From Lysinibacillus sp. ZYM-1 (GTDB lineage: Bacteria; Bacillota; Bacilli; Bacillales_A; Planococcaceae), in contig NZ_KQ465129.1 of the NCBI RefSeq assembly GCF_001308875.1, positions 1-64,000 on the forward strand: 64,000 nt of DNA, in the 5' to 3' direction. The notes beneath the pieces were generated by a model. That model was not told the origin of the DNA. It saw only the letters and a program-made list of their open reading frames with translations, and searched no databases. A program made the position numbers and the translations under genes. This document shows positions 1 to 8,192 of the stretch, piece after piece. The first letter of the stretch is position 1. Every line of letters starts with the position of its first letter.

Positions 1-456
1 TCCCATAGAAAAACACCTCCGTTGATTGTTTGGTATGCTTATACCCGTTTTTCAACGAAAGGTGTTTTTATTTGTCTCACTTTTCTAGGTCAGTGCGTAT
101 ACCCGTTTTTCAACGAAAGGTGTTTTTATTTGTCTCACTTTTCTAGGTCAGTGCGTATAGTACCTGGGCTTTTTTGGTATAACAAAATTATTTACTTTGA
201 GTCTTACTAATAAATAAAATCATTGCATAACACATGACGTTTCCACTCTCTGTCGCTAAGACTTGTTGGACAGCTGTAATTACCATTAAAACCATGGCTA
301 GTTTTTGGATAGCCCTTTAAAAACTTTTTTGCTACCACCGTTCTTTACTACGAAAGCAACCATGATTCCCCAGACAAGATGAGTTTTTCAAACTAAAATA
401 TTGAACAAAAACTAAATTTATATGGATAATTATTGTATTAATTCAAAATAACAGTT
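1..456. other. gene-free AT-rich left edge
   Basis: No reading frame with a ribosome binding site is visible on either strand. Apart from the tandem duplication at 40-159 nothing is recognisable. The stretch ends at the operator-like palindrome of the PadR operon. Confidence 0.6.
40..159. repeat. tandem duplication, 58-bp unit, two copies
   Basis: A 58-bp unit starting tatacccgtttttcaacg is repeated head to tail with no mismatch: copy one 40-97, copy two 98-155, then four more bases of identity. It creates a repeated peptide in one frame but has no gene signals. Probably a recent slippage duplication in non-coding DNA. Confidence 0.9.
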
Positions 457-494
457 AATATTACGTTATACGTTATATCGCAAAACGTAATATT
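457..494. promoter_or_regulatory. candidate PadR operator (11-bp inverted repeat)
   Basis: aatattacgtt at 457-467 is matched exactly in inverted orientation by aacgtaatatt at 484-494, with a 16-bp spacer. The repeat ends just before the AAAGGAGG ribosome binding site of the PadR-family gene. PadR regulators commonly autoregulate through such palindromes, so autorepression is the natural inference. Confidence 0.55.
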
Positions 495-511
495 TTTAAA
501 GGAGGTATTGT

Positions 512-814
512 ATGAAGAAGGATAGATTTTCAGAGCCTTCATTGTTTATTTTAATTAGCCTAGCTGAAAAAGATTGTCATGGCTATGCAATTATGGAGGA
601 TATCGAGAAAAACTATGGTATTAAGTTAGGCGCTGGAACTTTGTATGGAGCAATCTCCCGTTTAGAGAAAGCAGGTTATATTCAAGTACTTGAATCAGAT
701 GATCGTAAAAAACCATATAGGCTAACGGATACAGGACGTGAATATTTAAGTAATCAAATTAAAGAAATCCAAGCAATAACTACACTCGGAGCAAAAAGGC
801 TAGGGCTTATATGA
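512..814 (+). CDS. PadR family transcriptional regulator
   Basis: 100 aa, a typical small (subfamily 2) PadR protein: a winged helix with the family pattern HGYAIMEDI near residue 24, GTLYGAISRLEKAGYI near 42-57 and a wing ending RKKPYRLTDTGREYL. It has only a short C-terminal dimerisation helix. Strong AAAGGAGG lies 8 bases before the ATG. The stop overlaps the next gene by 4 bases (ATGA), so the two are translationally coupled. PadR proteins repress nearby membrane or transport genes on binding small molecules; the ligand here is unknown. Confidence 0.9.
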   Translation: MKKDRFSEPSLFILISLAEKDCHGYAIMEDIEKNYGIKLGAGTLYGAISRLEKAGYIQVLESDDRKKPYRLTDTGREYLSNQIKEIQAITTLGAKRLGLI

Positions 815-1254
815 AGTGGTTAATATATTTGTACCCAAGAAGTTGGAGAATACGCTATGGTGATGAAATTATTGATCTATTAGAACAAAAAGATTGGTCA
901 TTCTTTCTTATTATCGATTTACTATGGGGAATAATTGATGCCTGGCATTCTGAAATAAATGAACGACAAGTTTTTGGTATTCGTTTGAGCTATGTATTAT
1001 TGCTTTTAGGTTTAATTAATATCCTAGTTATTTTACAATACAGAACAACACAGGGGGTTTTTCTATTGGAACAAATTGCTTTAATATTTGCTATGGCATC
1101 GTTTTTAATAGCAGTATCTATTTTCGCTGTAAATCTTTTTAAAGAAGGTTTTCAAAATGCTTTTTCAATCAAAACTAAATTATCAAAAATGGGTCTTGGA
1201 TTTATGGGCTTGTATGTATTGAATTTTATCGTATTTTTAGTAATAGCTAATTAA
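811..1254 (+). CDS. PadR-coupled integral membrane protein
   Basis: 147 aa, ATGA-coupled to the PadR gene. The N-terminus has the motif LYPRSWRIRYGDEI that often begins small membrane proteins encoded beside PadR regulators. Three hydrophobic segments lie near residues 58-75, 87-109 and 127-146. No catalytic motif is seen. It is likely the regulated target or partner of the upstream regulator; its function is unknown. Confidence 0.75.
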   Translation: MKWLIYLYPRSWRIRYGDEIIDLLEQKDWSFFLIIDLLWGIIDAWHSEINERQVFGIRLSYVLLLLGLINILVILQYRTTQGVFLLEQIALIFAMASFLIAVSIFAVNLFKEGFQNAFSIKTKLSKMGLGFMGLYVLNFIVFLVIAN

Positions 1255-1524
1255 TTCCACTAAGTAATTAATTAATTAATGTAAAAATCCAGGCTCAATT
1301 TTATTGGAGTGCCTGTGCAGAAACATGAAAACTTTCTAATTAATTGAACAATAATGGATGAAATTGTGTAGTTAACACACCACTTTTGTCATAAATATAA
1401 ACTTCTTTTAATCAAACAGCAGCTCAACATGGTTTAGACGCTGCGTCGTTTTATGCTTACCCACTAATTTGAATAATATTATTGTTAACACATTTTAACG
1501 CTTTACTCACCGCTCCTAACATAT

Positions 1525-1561
1525 ACAAAAAAACCAGGTACTCATAAATGAGCGCCTGGTT
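1525..1561 (-). terminator. terminator of cold-shock gene
   Basis: Arms aaccaggtactcat and atgagcgcctggtt pair with a GT/mismatch interior; on the minus strand the stem is followed by a run of T. It lies 38 bp downstream of the cold-shock stop codon. Similar aaccagg...cctggtt hairpins recur at 2151-2181 and 4244-4276. Confidence 0.75.
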
Positions 1562-1598
1562 ATTTCTTACCCTATAAAGGTATTGAAGTCTGCAAATA

Positions 1599-1799
1599 TT
1601 AAAGTTTTACGATGTTTGCAGCTTGTGGTCCACGTTGACCATCTTCAATAGTGAATTCTACTTTTTGGCCTTCTTCAAGTGATTTGAAACCTTCACCTTG
1701 GATAGCTGAGAAGTGAGCGAAAACGTCTTGTCCGCCTTCTACTTCGATGAAACCAAAACCTTTTTCTGAGTTAAACCATTTTACTGTACCTTGTGTCAT
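1599..1799 (-). CDS. cold-shock protein (CspA/CspB family)
   Basis: 66 aa single-stranded nucleic-acid-binding OB fold. RNP1 (KGFGFIEV) and RNP2 (VFAHFSAI) are intact and the length is exactly that of the family. Start chosen at MTQGTVKWF because TGGAGGT lies 8 bases before it; the longer open frame upstream is leader RNA. Csp proteins act as RNA chaperones in the cytoplasm. A 17-bp hairpin in the leader (1852-1910) could control expression with temperature. Confidence 0.95.
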   Translation of the reverse strand: MTQGTVKWFNSEKGFGFIEVEGGQDVFAHFSAIQGEGFKSLEEGQKVEFTIEDGQRGPQAANIVKL

Positions 1800-1851
1800 T
1801 TGAATGACCTCCATTAATTGTATTAAATAAAACCTTACATCTCTAAAGAAA

Positions 1852-1910
1852 AATTCACATATTACAAAAAGTATCAAAAAAACACGATTACTCTTTGTAA
1901 TATGTGAATT
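1852..1910 (-). promoter_or_regulatory. long hairpin in the 5' leader of the cold-shock gene
   Basis: aattcacatattacaaa (1852-1868) is an exact inverted match of tttgtaatatgtgaatt (1894-1910): a 17-bp stem with a 25-nt loop, 53-111 nt upstream of the csp start. Cold-shock genes are known for long structured leaders, so a thermoregulatory element is likely, although a DNA operator is also possible. Confidence 0.5.
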
Positions 1911-2144
1911 CATTGCTTCTTTACGACTGATTTTATTAACTTAATTATATTATACAAAATCATATTTGTCTAGTACAAAGTGAAATTTTTTACTATCAAC
2001 ATTTTTTCTAGTTAACATGTCTTAAATTCCAATTTCATTTTTCTGTTCTTTTTCATTAGTGAAAGCCCGTTTATAGGTTTAAATCTTTGCAGCTGGCCCA
2101 GTACTTATATATTCAACACTATGTGATTATTATTAAATTATACA

Positions 2145-2181
2145 ATAAAAAACCAGGCACCAAAGAATTGATTACCTGGTT
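2145..2181 (-). terminator. terminator downstream of DUF4256 gene
   Basis: aaccagg (2151-2157) pairs with cctggtt (2175-2181); on the minus strand it is followed by TTTTTTATT. It lies 67 bp after the DUF4256 stop. Confidence 0.6.
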
Positions 2182-2247
2182 AAATTTTAAAAATCCAATA
2201 ACTATAAATAATTTTTTCTTTTCCATCCTATTCATAAAAAAACAACA

Positions 2248-2808
2248 CTAAACCCTTAGCGATCCACGAAAACCTCTAGCAGCATAGTAAGAGTCTGCCC
2301 CATTGTGATACACGAAGATTGTGTCGTAGCGACGGTCACAGAAGATGGCACCGCCAAGTTTTCGGATTTTTTCAGGGGTTTGGATCCAGCTTGATGTTTT
2401 TAAATCGAAATTCCCTAGTTCCTGCAATTCTCGATATTGTGTTTCCGTTAAAAGCTCAATGCCCATGTTTGTGGCCATGTCCATCGCTGTAGTTTCTGGT
2501 TTGTGATTTTTTCTTGCTTCCCATGCTTCTCGGTCGTAACATACACTTCTGCGACCTTTTGGACTTTCCACTGAACAATCATAGAACATATATTCATCTG
2601 TCTTTGAATCATAATGAACCACGTCTGGTTCTCCTCCTGTTGTTTCCATTTCATGGAGCGACCACAGTTTTTCCGTATTAGCTTCCAGTTTAGTTTGTAC
2701 TTTCGTCCACTCAAGGTCTTGGTGGCGATTCATATTTTTCTCAAAGCGAGCTTGCAATGTCTGTAATAGTTCCTCGCGTTGTTCTACGGATAATTCTTTA
2801 TTTGTCAT
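2248..2808 (-). CDS. DUF4256 domain-containing protein
   Basis: 186 aa soluble protein matching the DUF4256 pattern (EQREELLQTLQARFEKN, GGEPDVV, YDREAWEARK, GGAIFCDRRYDTIFVYHNGA near the C-terminus). Function of the family is unknown. Start placed at MTNKEL since the GAGGGAG site sits 8 bases before it; an ATG six codons upstream overlaps that site. The small HhH protein gene lies 29 bp upstream on the same strand and may share its transcript. Confidence 0.85.
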   Translation of the reverse strand: MTNKELSVEQREELLQTLQARFEKNMNRHQDLEWTKVQTKLEANTEKLWSLHEMETTGGEPDVVHYDSKTDEYMFYDCSVESPKGRRSVCYDREAWEARKNHKPETTAMDMATNMGIELLTETQYRELQELGNFDLKTSSWIQTPEKIRKLGGAIFCDRRYDTIFVYHNGADSYYAARGFRGSLRV

Positions 2809-2837
2809 ATATGTTTTCTCCCTCACTATAAAATCTT

Positions 2838-3128
2838 TTATTCTTTAAATGATAACCCGACTTCTTCCAATGAAGATCTCATACTTGGTATGGAGGCTGG
2901 TCCAATTCCATGAATTTTTAATATGTCTTTTTCGGTATAGTTGGCTAGTTCTTGCAAGGTATCAATCCCCTCACGAACTAAGGCATTTCTTGCGGGGGAA
3001 CTGAGTGTTGAAAGGAAACCACTAGTCGGTTTATTTTCCTTATCACAGATAGGGCAACTTGGACAGTCCGTGCTTTTGTAAAATTTATGTCCTTTTTCAC
3101 AAAACCTTAAACTTTTTTCTGCTTTCAA
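2838..3128 (-). CDS. zinc-ribbon plus RNA polymerase alpha-CTD-like helix-hairpin-helix protein
   Basis: About 96 aa. The N-terminal third carries C-x-K-G-H and CPSCPICD pairs, a likely zinc knuckle. The C-terminal part (SPARNALVREGIDTLQELA, IHGIGPASIPSMRSSLEE) is the helix-hairpin-helix fold of the RNA polymerase alpha C-terminal domain. Such small proteins probably bind nucleic acid; partner unknown. GGAGG suits a TTG start at 3128 (7-base spacing); an ATG two codons upstream lies too close to it. Confidence 0.7.
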   Translation of the reverse strand: MKAEKSLRFCEKGHKFYKSTDCPSCPICDKENKPTSGFLSTLSSPARNALVREGIDTLQELANYTEKDILKIHGIGPASIPSMRSSLEEVGLSFKE

Positions 3129-3312
3129 TATCATCCCTCCAACATAAATGCTAATGTTAATATTTTATCATATTTCATTCCTCACTCTATGTACTTCGAT
3201 TCATAATTTTTCATAGTGCCTGAAGAATCGATAGACCTAGGCTATTTCCTATTGTAATAAAGTAAAATGCGAATTCCCGTATCACTTCCATAAATCGTTT
3301 AAAAATCGAAGA

Positions 3313-3621
3313 TCAGCAAGGATGTAAAAATGATGAAGTAATCATCATTGGTTCTTCTTGAGAAATATTAACACATAGAATATTACCCAATACCTTACAT
3401 CGTTCACAATCTACATAATAATCTGGACGTAAAACTGTTTCTAAAAACATTGCCCATTTTTTGTCTAAGAATTAATCAGGACCCTGTTTGATCACATCAA
3501 TCAATTTTCCAAGTACTTCCCCATCGTCGACTCGATTGTCGTTTACTAGTTCTTTCCCAGATGTTTGACTTAAAATTCTTTGCGTGACTTTTCCTGTTTC
3601 ATAAAAACCCTCTTTTCCCCC
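3313..3621 (-). pseudogene. decayed gene, unknown family, one in-frame stop
   Basis: One minus-strand frame reads coding-like on both sides of a TAA at 3472-3474: upstream GKEGFYETGKVTQRILSQ...LGKLIDVIKQGPD, then FLDKKWAMFLETVLRPDY, YVDCERCKVLGNILCVN, stop at 3313-3315. No start or RBS is clear and an upstream stop at 3622-3624 truncates it. The family was not recognised. Best read as a nonsense-disrupted gene remnant in an otherwise gene-free 620-bp stretch. Confidence 0.5.
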
Positions 3622-3756
3622 TTAGACATTCGACAAATAATGGAATTTCCCTCTATTTATGATATTCTTGAAAATAAATCGACTAGTATAGGGTAAATAA
3701 CATTTCTCTCTCTGCCATTCCAACATATTATAGGGTGTAGAAAGGAGGGATTTTCA

Positions 3757-3924
3757 ATGGGATACGGATACGGAAATGTAGGAAATGTAGGTAATATGAA
3801 CAACGGCTGTTATTATGGCGGCGACTATGGCAATAACTATAACGGTTCAACTTTCGTGTTAATCGTTGTTCTTTTCATTCTTTTGATTATCGTTGGCGCT
3901 ACTTTTATGAGTAGAGGATACTAA
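3757..3924 (+). CDS. YjcZ family sporulation-type small membrane protein
   Basis: 55 aa: a Gly/Tyr/Asn-rich head (MGYGYGNVGN) followed by one hydrophobic helix (FVLIVVLFILLIIVGATF) and the ending MSRGY, the pattern of the YjcZ/YvrJ-like sporulation peptides of Bacillales. Strong AAAGGAGGG precedes the ATG. CATATTATA at 3724-3732 fits the sigma-K -10 consensus CATANNNTA, suggesting late mother-cell expression (inference). A terminator follows at 3976-4009. Confidence 0.85.
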   Translation: MGYGYGNVGNVGNMNNGCYYGGDYGNNYNGSTFVLIVVLFILLIIVGATFMSRGY

Positions 3925-3975
3925 TTTATCCCATTAGCACCTTGATAAAAAATATCCCTTCAAAATAAAATAATG

Positions 3976-4009
3976 AAAGGGTCACTTATACCAGCCTGGT
4001 GACCCTTTT
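3976..4009 (+). terminator. terminator after YjcZ-like gene
   Basis: aaagggtcac (3976-3985) and gtgacccttt (3999-4008) form a 10-bp perfect stem followed by T residues. Confidence 0.8.
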
Positions 4010-4035
4010 GCTCTTCTGAAAGGAGCGATTCGGCT

Positions 4036-4263
4036 TTGCAACGTTTTAAATCCAATTTCTTAATGAGAATTATAAAGGGAGTCATTGGAGCCGCTTTACT
4101 AACAATTGGTCTCATATTAATCGTTATTACAGTTGACGACACGCTATTCCTCAAAAATGTTTTATTAAGAATTATAGGTGTCAGCAGCATTTTCATGGGT
4201 ACCCACTTATTACATAGACAATTTCATCCTCGTTCATACAAAAAACTAGGTACTCATAAATAA
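4036..4263 (+). CDS. small two-helix membrane protein
   Basis: 75 aa with a TTG start 11 bases after AAAGGAG. Hydrophobic helices near residues 12-33 and 42-59, separated by a short VDDT-containing loop; basic ends. No family recognised. The stop codon lies inside the loop of the shared terminator hairpin at 4244-4276, so the last codons form one arm of it. Confidence 0.6.
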   Translation: MQRFKSNFLMRIIKGVIGAALLTIGLILIVITVDDTLFLKNVLLRIIGVSSIFMGTHLLHRQFHPRSYKKLGTHK

Positions 4264-4276
4264 TGAGTACCTAGTT
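4244..4276. terminator. bidirectional terminator between convergent genes
   Basis: aactaggtactcat (4244-4257) and atgagtacctagtt (4263-4276) are perfect 14-bp arms with a 5-nt loop, flanked by A and T tracts. It serves the membrane protein on + and the lipoprotein on -. Confidence 0.85.
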
Positions 4277-4614
4277 TATTGATTGTTCATTAACATTCTA
4301 GCTACTTTATATTCTCCTGCTATCTCTACAGCCATAACACTATCAATATCATTTGTTATGTCCTTGTTTTTTATTTTGTATATAGACGTTCCCCGTTGAA
4401 GTTTATAGCCTTCTTGGTGGTTAGAAGGTAGCTCATTTTTTTGGACCTCAATTTTCCCAATTTCTTCGGCAATGTCAAACGGATTTAACGGTTCATTTGT
4501 CACAATATAATTGTATCCTTCCCAGTTCAGCACAGGTTCAGCTATACCATTTTTTTCCTGGTTTTGACAAGCTGCTAATAGAATCAGCACCATTACTATC
4601 AACCATTTTTTCAA
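4276..4614 (-). CDS. putative lipoprotein
   Basis: 112 aa. The N-terminus MKKWLIVMVLILLAAC is a lipoprotein signal with lipobox LAAC; Cys16 would be lipidated and the protein anchored on the outer face of the membrane. The rest is hydrophilic with no domain recognised. A TTG start is supported by AAAGGAGGGG. Monocistronic, ending at a perfect terminator. Confidence 0.75.
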   Translation of the reverse strand: MKKWLIVMVLILLAACQNQEKNGIAEPVLNWEGYNYIVTNEPLNPFDIAEEIGKIEVQKNELPSNHQEGYKLQRGTSIYKIKNKDITNDIDSVMAVEIAGEYKVARMLMNNQ

Positions 4615-4692
4615 AGATACCCCTCCTTTTAAAAAGATCCAAGTTTTTATTGTGAAACCATTACGATGGTCTATAAAACTAAGTTACCCTAT

Positions 4693-4776
4693 CATATAAA
4701 TAGTAATGTTAAGCGAAATTCGTTTAACAAGGCATCTCCTGATTTGTTACTGCGAGGCACTTTCATCGAGTGCCTC
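4693..4776 (+). repeat. dispersed 82-bp element, copy A
   Basis: catataaatagtaatgt box at 4693-4709, hairpin tgttaagcga/tcgtttaaca at 4707-4729, then a tctcctgatttgttact stretch and terminator-like stem gaggcact/agtgcctc (4754-4776). The same four-part order is found at 11276-11358, 41988-42069 and 44234-44314. Confidence 0.6.
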
Positions 4777-4850
4777 TTCCATTTTTCGGACATTGAATCA
4801 CCCACCCCTATTAATTAGTATAGGAGTATTCAAATAAAAGGTGTGAGTCC

Positions 4851-5132
4851 ATGTTAGACTTTATTTTAGAAATTTTATCAGATGCATTTAATGGTCGAAC
4901 CACTTTACATACAAGCAAAATCGATCACAATATTGAAAGGTTGCGGCAGTATGACTGGTTTGAACAGATCTACCGACATGATCGGTACCGCAGATTATTT
5001 TTTGCAAATCGCCACGTCAGAAAATATCTTCAAAGTGATTGGCGTGTGCATCGAATTATAAAGAAAAAACAAGCGCGAGCAAAGTTTATCGATTTTTTAA
5101 CTAAACAATTGAAAAATCGTCCTTTGAATTAG
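4851..5132 (+). CDS. hypothetical basic protein
   Basis: 93 aa, rich in Arg, Lys and aromatic residues (RLRQYDWFEQIYRHDRYRR), with no signal peptide or membrane helix. AAAGGTGTGAG lies before the ATG. No family recognised. Two further stop codons directly follow the TAG, and a DinB-like pseudogene continues in the same frame downstream; the two show no sequence relation. Confidence 0.55.
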   Translation: MLDFILEILSDAFNGRTTLHTSKIDHNIERLRQYDWFEQIYRHDRYRRLFFANRHVRKYLQSDWRVHRIIKKKQARAKFIDFLTKQLKNRPLN

Positions 5133-5141
5133 TAGAAATAA

Positions 5142-5468
5142 CTTCCGACCGAACATTATTACCATCTGGCGATTAAAAATAAAGGGAATCTCCCTGATTA
5201 TGAATCGCCATTTGAAAATCAGCCATACGCCACACTAGAACCAGAATTATTATTAGCAGAGCCTTTTAGACAAGAATTTATCGAAACAATTCAATCATTC
5301 GCTAATGAGGATTTAACAAATATACAAATTGACCGATCAGATGTAGAATACATAAGGAAATTAGGTGATATGTTGCTGAGGATTGCCTATCATGAGTCAG
5401 TTCATACTGGCCAATTACTCGATTATTTACGATCTGCGAAAGTAACGATATCGAATATTTGGGATTAA
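5142..5468 (+). pseudogene. N-terminally truncated DinB-family remnant
   Basis: Open for 108 codons from 5142 but with no start codon or ribosome binding site. The C-terminal part ends RIAYHESVHTGQLLDYLR, with the His-x3-His-x-Gly-Gln metal motif of DinB/YfiT four-helix proteins. Roughly the first third of a typical DinB protein is missing and tandem stop codons precede it. An intact DinB gene lies at 16604-17107. Confidence 0.7.
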
Positions 5469-5474
5469 TGTTTG

Positions 5475-5502
5475 AAGGTGTATCACTTAGGTGATACACC
5501 TT
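5475..5502. terminator. bidirectional terminator
   Basis: aaggtgtatcac (5475-5486) and gtgatacacctt (5491-5502) form a 12-bp perfect stem with TTTTTT on the plus side, between the DinB remnant and the HAD gene. Confidence 0.85.
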
Positions 5503-5506
5503 TTTT

Positions 5507-6127
5507 CTAAATGAGGGTCAAAATATCCGTCGGTTCCTGTAATACATAATCCGCCTCTTCAAAGCCCTTAGTCGTTTTGGCACCCCATAGGGCAAGGGCA
5601 AATTTCGCTCCTGCTTGTTTTGCACATTGCAGATCATATATAGAATCTCCAATATAAATCGCATCTTCTGGGGCAACCTGCAATAATTCCAGACATGCTA
5701 ACAGAGGCTCTGGGTGAGGTTTATGTTTCTTAGTATCACTGGCACTAATAATCTGCTTGAAATAATCACTGATCCCAAAAGGATCAAACTCATCTGTTAC
5801 TTCTTGACTTGTTTTCGATGTGACAATGCCCAGCTTTAATGGTTTTCTTGCTAAAGTTTGAATAACCGCTTCAAGATTGGCAAAGATTGAAACTTCATGT
5901 GAAAAATCAAGAACGGCTGCAGACCATTTTTGATGAACAGTCTCAATATCGTCGACGTTTAGTCGTTGTAATGTGTCTTTCCCCGGAATTCCGAGGGCAA
6001 ATCGCAATTCCTCAAAAGGATAGTCTTTTTGGGTTTCTTCACGTAAAGTTCTTTGCAGTGACTGTAAAATCGCCTGTTCTGTATCTAAAATCGTCCCGTC
6101 TACATCAAAAATAATTGCCTGTGGCAT
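5507..6127 (-). CDS. HAD family phosphatase (phosphoglycolate phosphatase/PpaX-like)
   Basis: 206 aa, full length for small HAD hydrolases. Motif I DVDGTILD (Asp8 nucleophile, Asp10 acid/base), motif II VTSK, motif III Lys in KKHKPHPEP and motif IV IGDSIYDLQCA are all present, with a helical cap after motif I. It should hydrolyse a small phosphoester in the cytoplasm; substrate not deducible. AAAGGTGG precedes the ATG. Confidence 0.88.
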   Translation of the reverse strand: MPQAIIFDVDGTILDTEQAILQSLQRTLREETQKDYPFEELRFALGIPGKDTLQRLNVDDIETVHQKWSAAVLDFSHEVSIFANLEAVIQTLARKPLKLGIVTSKTSQEVTDEFDPFGISDYFKQIISASDTKKHKPHPEPLLACLELLQVAPEDAIYIGDSIYDLQCAKQAGAKFALALWGAKTTKGFEEADYVLQEPTDILTLI

Positions 6128-6151
6128 GAAAATTCCACCTTTCCTATCTTA

Positions 6152-6547
6152 TTAATGATTACTATTCACAAACTTACATAATTGATGATACAAGTCCTCT
6201 TCATAATCTTTCTGACCACGTATAAATTTCTCCTTTAAATTATAAAAACAAATGTCAAGATATTCGCCGTTATGATGATGTTTGAAGGGTGACCTTCCTT
6301 GGACTGGCCCTAAATCTTCAAAGTATTTATTCATTTTTTCATATGCTCTAATTTGATAGCCACGCTTCTTCATTTCCCCAATGACCTTTTCCGTATAAAT
6401 AAACAAGTCGTCTTTAGGATACTCGTATATATAATTAATGAGTATATGCTTATCTTCCTTGGCAAATATGCTGTTTAACTCTCGCCATTGTGAAAGTAGT
6501 TGTCCTTTTGGTAAAAACGCTATTAAATCCACATGCCATAATCTCAT
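6152..6547 (-). CDS. pyrimidine dimer DNA glycosylase-like protein (TIGR02328 type)
   Basis: 131 aa beginning MRLWHVDLIAFLPKGQLLSQWRE, the signature start of the conserved family annotated as pyrimidine dimer DNA glycosylase or endonuclease V-like, followed by NYIYEYP and a mid-protein KKRGY. No experimental activity is implied. AGGGGAGAG precedes the ATG. It lies 24 bp upstream of the HAD gene on the same strand, a likely two-gene operon. Confidence 0.7.
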   Translation of the reverse strand: MRLWHVDLIAFLPKGQLLSQWRELNSIFAKEDKHILINYIYEYPKDDLFIYTEKVIGEMKKRGYQIRAYEKMNKYFEDLGPVQGRSPFKHHHNGEYLDICFYNLKEKFIRGQKDYEEDLYHQLCKFVNSNH

Positions 6548-6624
6548 GGCCTCTCCCCTTTCTATTATTCATCCAATAATGTAAAATATTACATAGCGCT
6601 AAAACATACTGGAGGTATACTACT

Positions 6625-7086
6625 ATGGAAATAAAAATCGCCACACTCGATGCCATTCCGCAAATCGAGGTGCTATACCAAGAGCTTTTTTCAGATATGT
6701 CCATTCTACAACCTAAATATATCAGACCTGCTAAACAAGATGTAAATTTTATTCGCTATACAATCATTGAAGAGGATTCTGATATTTTAATCGCTGAAAT
6801 AGATCATAAAATTGTTGGCTTTTTACTTTTAAAGGAAATGGCGACTCCTCCCTATACTTGCTTGGTTGAACACAAATATGCTTTTCTGATTGATGTGATA
6901 GTTGGAAAGCGATACCAAAGCCAAGGGATTGGATCTGCCTTACTGTTAGAAGCGAAGAAGTGGGCTGATTATCGCAACTTAGATTACTTGGAGCTAAACG
7001 TTTTGTCTGGAAATAAAGGTGCCATCGCTTTATATGAAAAACATGGGTTTAAGGATATGAACCATACCATGCGCTTTGAATTATAG
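6625..7086 (+). CDS. GNAT family N-acetyltransferase
   Basis: 153 aa with the acetyl-CoA loop RYQSQGIGSALLLEA near residues 92-106 and the C-terminal NKGAIALYEKHGFK motif of GNAT enzymes. Substrate unknown. TGGAGGT lies before the ATG. Divergent from the preceding operon and terminated by the stem at 7182-7213. Confidence 0.9.
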   Translation: MEIKIATLDAIPQIEVLYQELFSDMSILQPKYIRPAKQDVNFIRYTIIEEDSDILIAEIDHKIVGFLLLKEMATPPYTCLVEHKYAFLIDVIVGKRYQSQGIGSALLLEAKKWADYRNLDYLELNVLSGNKGAIALYEKHGFKDMNHTMRFEL

Positions 7087-7181
7087 AGAAAAAGAGCTAT
7101 TCAATTCAGCTCCTCCCAAGCTTTGTTGGGCTAACAATTTTTCACAAAAGCTTGTGCACCATCCTTCAGATGAATATAATC

Positions 7182-7213
7182 AAAAAGTCGCCTATATGAT
7201 GAGGCGACTTTTT
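7182..7213. terminator. bidirectional terminator
   Basis: aaaaagtcgcct (7182-7193) and aggcgacttttt (7202-7213), a perfect stem with T tracts on both strands, between the GNAT gene and the stalk-domain pseudogene. Confidence 0.85.
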
Positions 7214-7229
7214 TGGTGTTTATTTCGTT

Positions 7230-7997
7230 TTATGGCATCGGTTCATAAATATCTTCGCTGAAAGAACCTATTACCCATTGATTATTTCTCTTCGTTATTA
7301 AAATTTGCTGAGAAATGTAATTAGATTGATCAGGTATACGCTCGCTACGATAGATATACATATTTGTCTCTTTTGGATAAGAATAATTATAACTTGTTGT
7401 ATATTGAGACAAATCCGTATAGGTTACGTTTCTCATAATAATTAAATTAATCATTTCATCAGTAAAGTACGGCTTTAAGTATTGTCTTTTTTGAGCAACA
7501 TTGGATAAATTTTTTACTTTGTTAATCGCTTCATCTAGTAGCTTATAGCCATCCCGATAAAAAAGAGGTTGTGCATAAACAACGAACCGATTTTGCTCTG
7601 AATAGGAACTAGCCATCCGAGCATTTTTATTCCAATAAGTACTATGCCCTAATGCATCACCGATAAATCTAATTGGTAAAAAAATGCTTCCATTTTCTAA
7701 AAGTAACGAGACATCCATTTGGATTTGATCATTATTGACCTTTAATACCTTTGAGCCAAGTGTCATTTTCATCACAGTCTTGTCCGTGATGACAGTAGCC
7801 GTTTTTGTAGCATTATCCCAATTTACCTGTGCCTTTATCTTGTCACCTACAGCTCGTATAGGTGCATGAAGTCTAGCATTCACGACTTTACCATTGTAGA
7901 TTTCATAATCTTTTTCACTGGCATAGGCAGTACTATTGACAGAACCTACCTGTTATACTACTACCAGCGCTAGTAAACAAATAACTAGTTTTTTCAT
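7230..7997 (-). pseudogene. copper amine oxidase-like stalk-domain protein, stop in signal peptide
   Basis: Reading from ATG at 7997, the frame gives MKKLVICLLALVVV, then TAA at 7953-7955, then QVGSVNSTAYASEKDYEIY and the rest of a stalk-domain (copper amine oxidase N-terminal-like) protein with FLPIRFIGDALG. The stop falls in the hydrophobic core of an otherwise normal signal peptide ending AYA. A GTG-started fragment from 7883 remains open but has no ribosome binding site and no export signal. The rest of the frame is intact, so the lesion looks recent. About 255 codons in all. Confidence 0.8.
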
Positions 7998-8127
7998 ATT
8001 TCCCACTCTTCCATCTAATAATTTTTTAATTATTCGCGTCCAATATATCATATTTTTACTAAAACTAATAGTTTTATTTAATCCCGTTAATTCTTTCTAG
8101 GATTGAGATATATGTGCGTTCATAAAA

Positions 8128-8161
8128 AATAGACAAAGTCCAATTCAAGACTTTGTCTATT
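8128..8161 (-). terminator. terminator of oleate hydratase gene
   Basis: aatagacaaagtc (8128-8140) and gactttgtctatt (8149-8161), a 13-bp perfect stem followed on the minus strand by TTTTT. Confidence 0.85.
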
Positions 8162-8192
8162 GAGTGAGCTGATTTCAACCATTATCACATGT

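Noticed and set aside
3724-3732. Sigma-K promoters as firm calls at CATANNNTA matches
   Set aside because: Matches at 3724, 43911 and near 46052 lack a verifiable -35 element at the right spacing, and such boxes are common in AT-rich DNA; mentioned only as hints.
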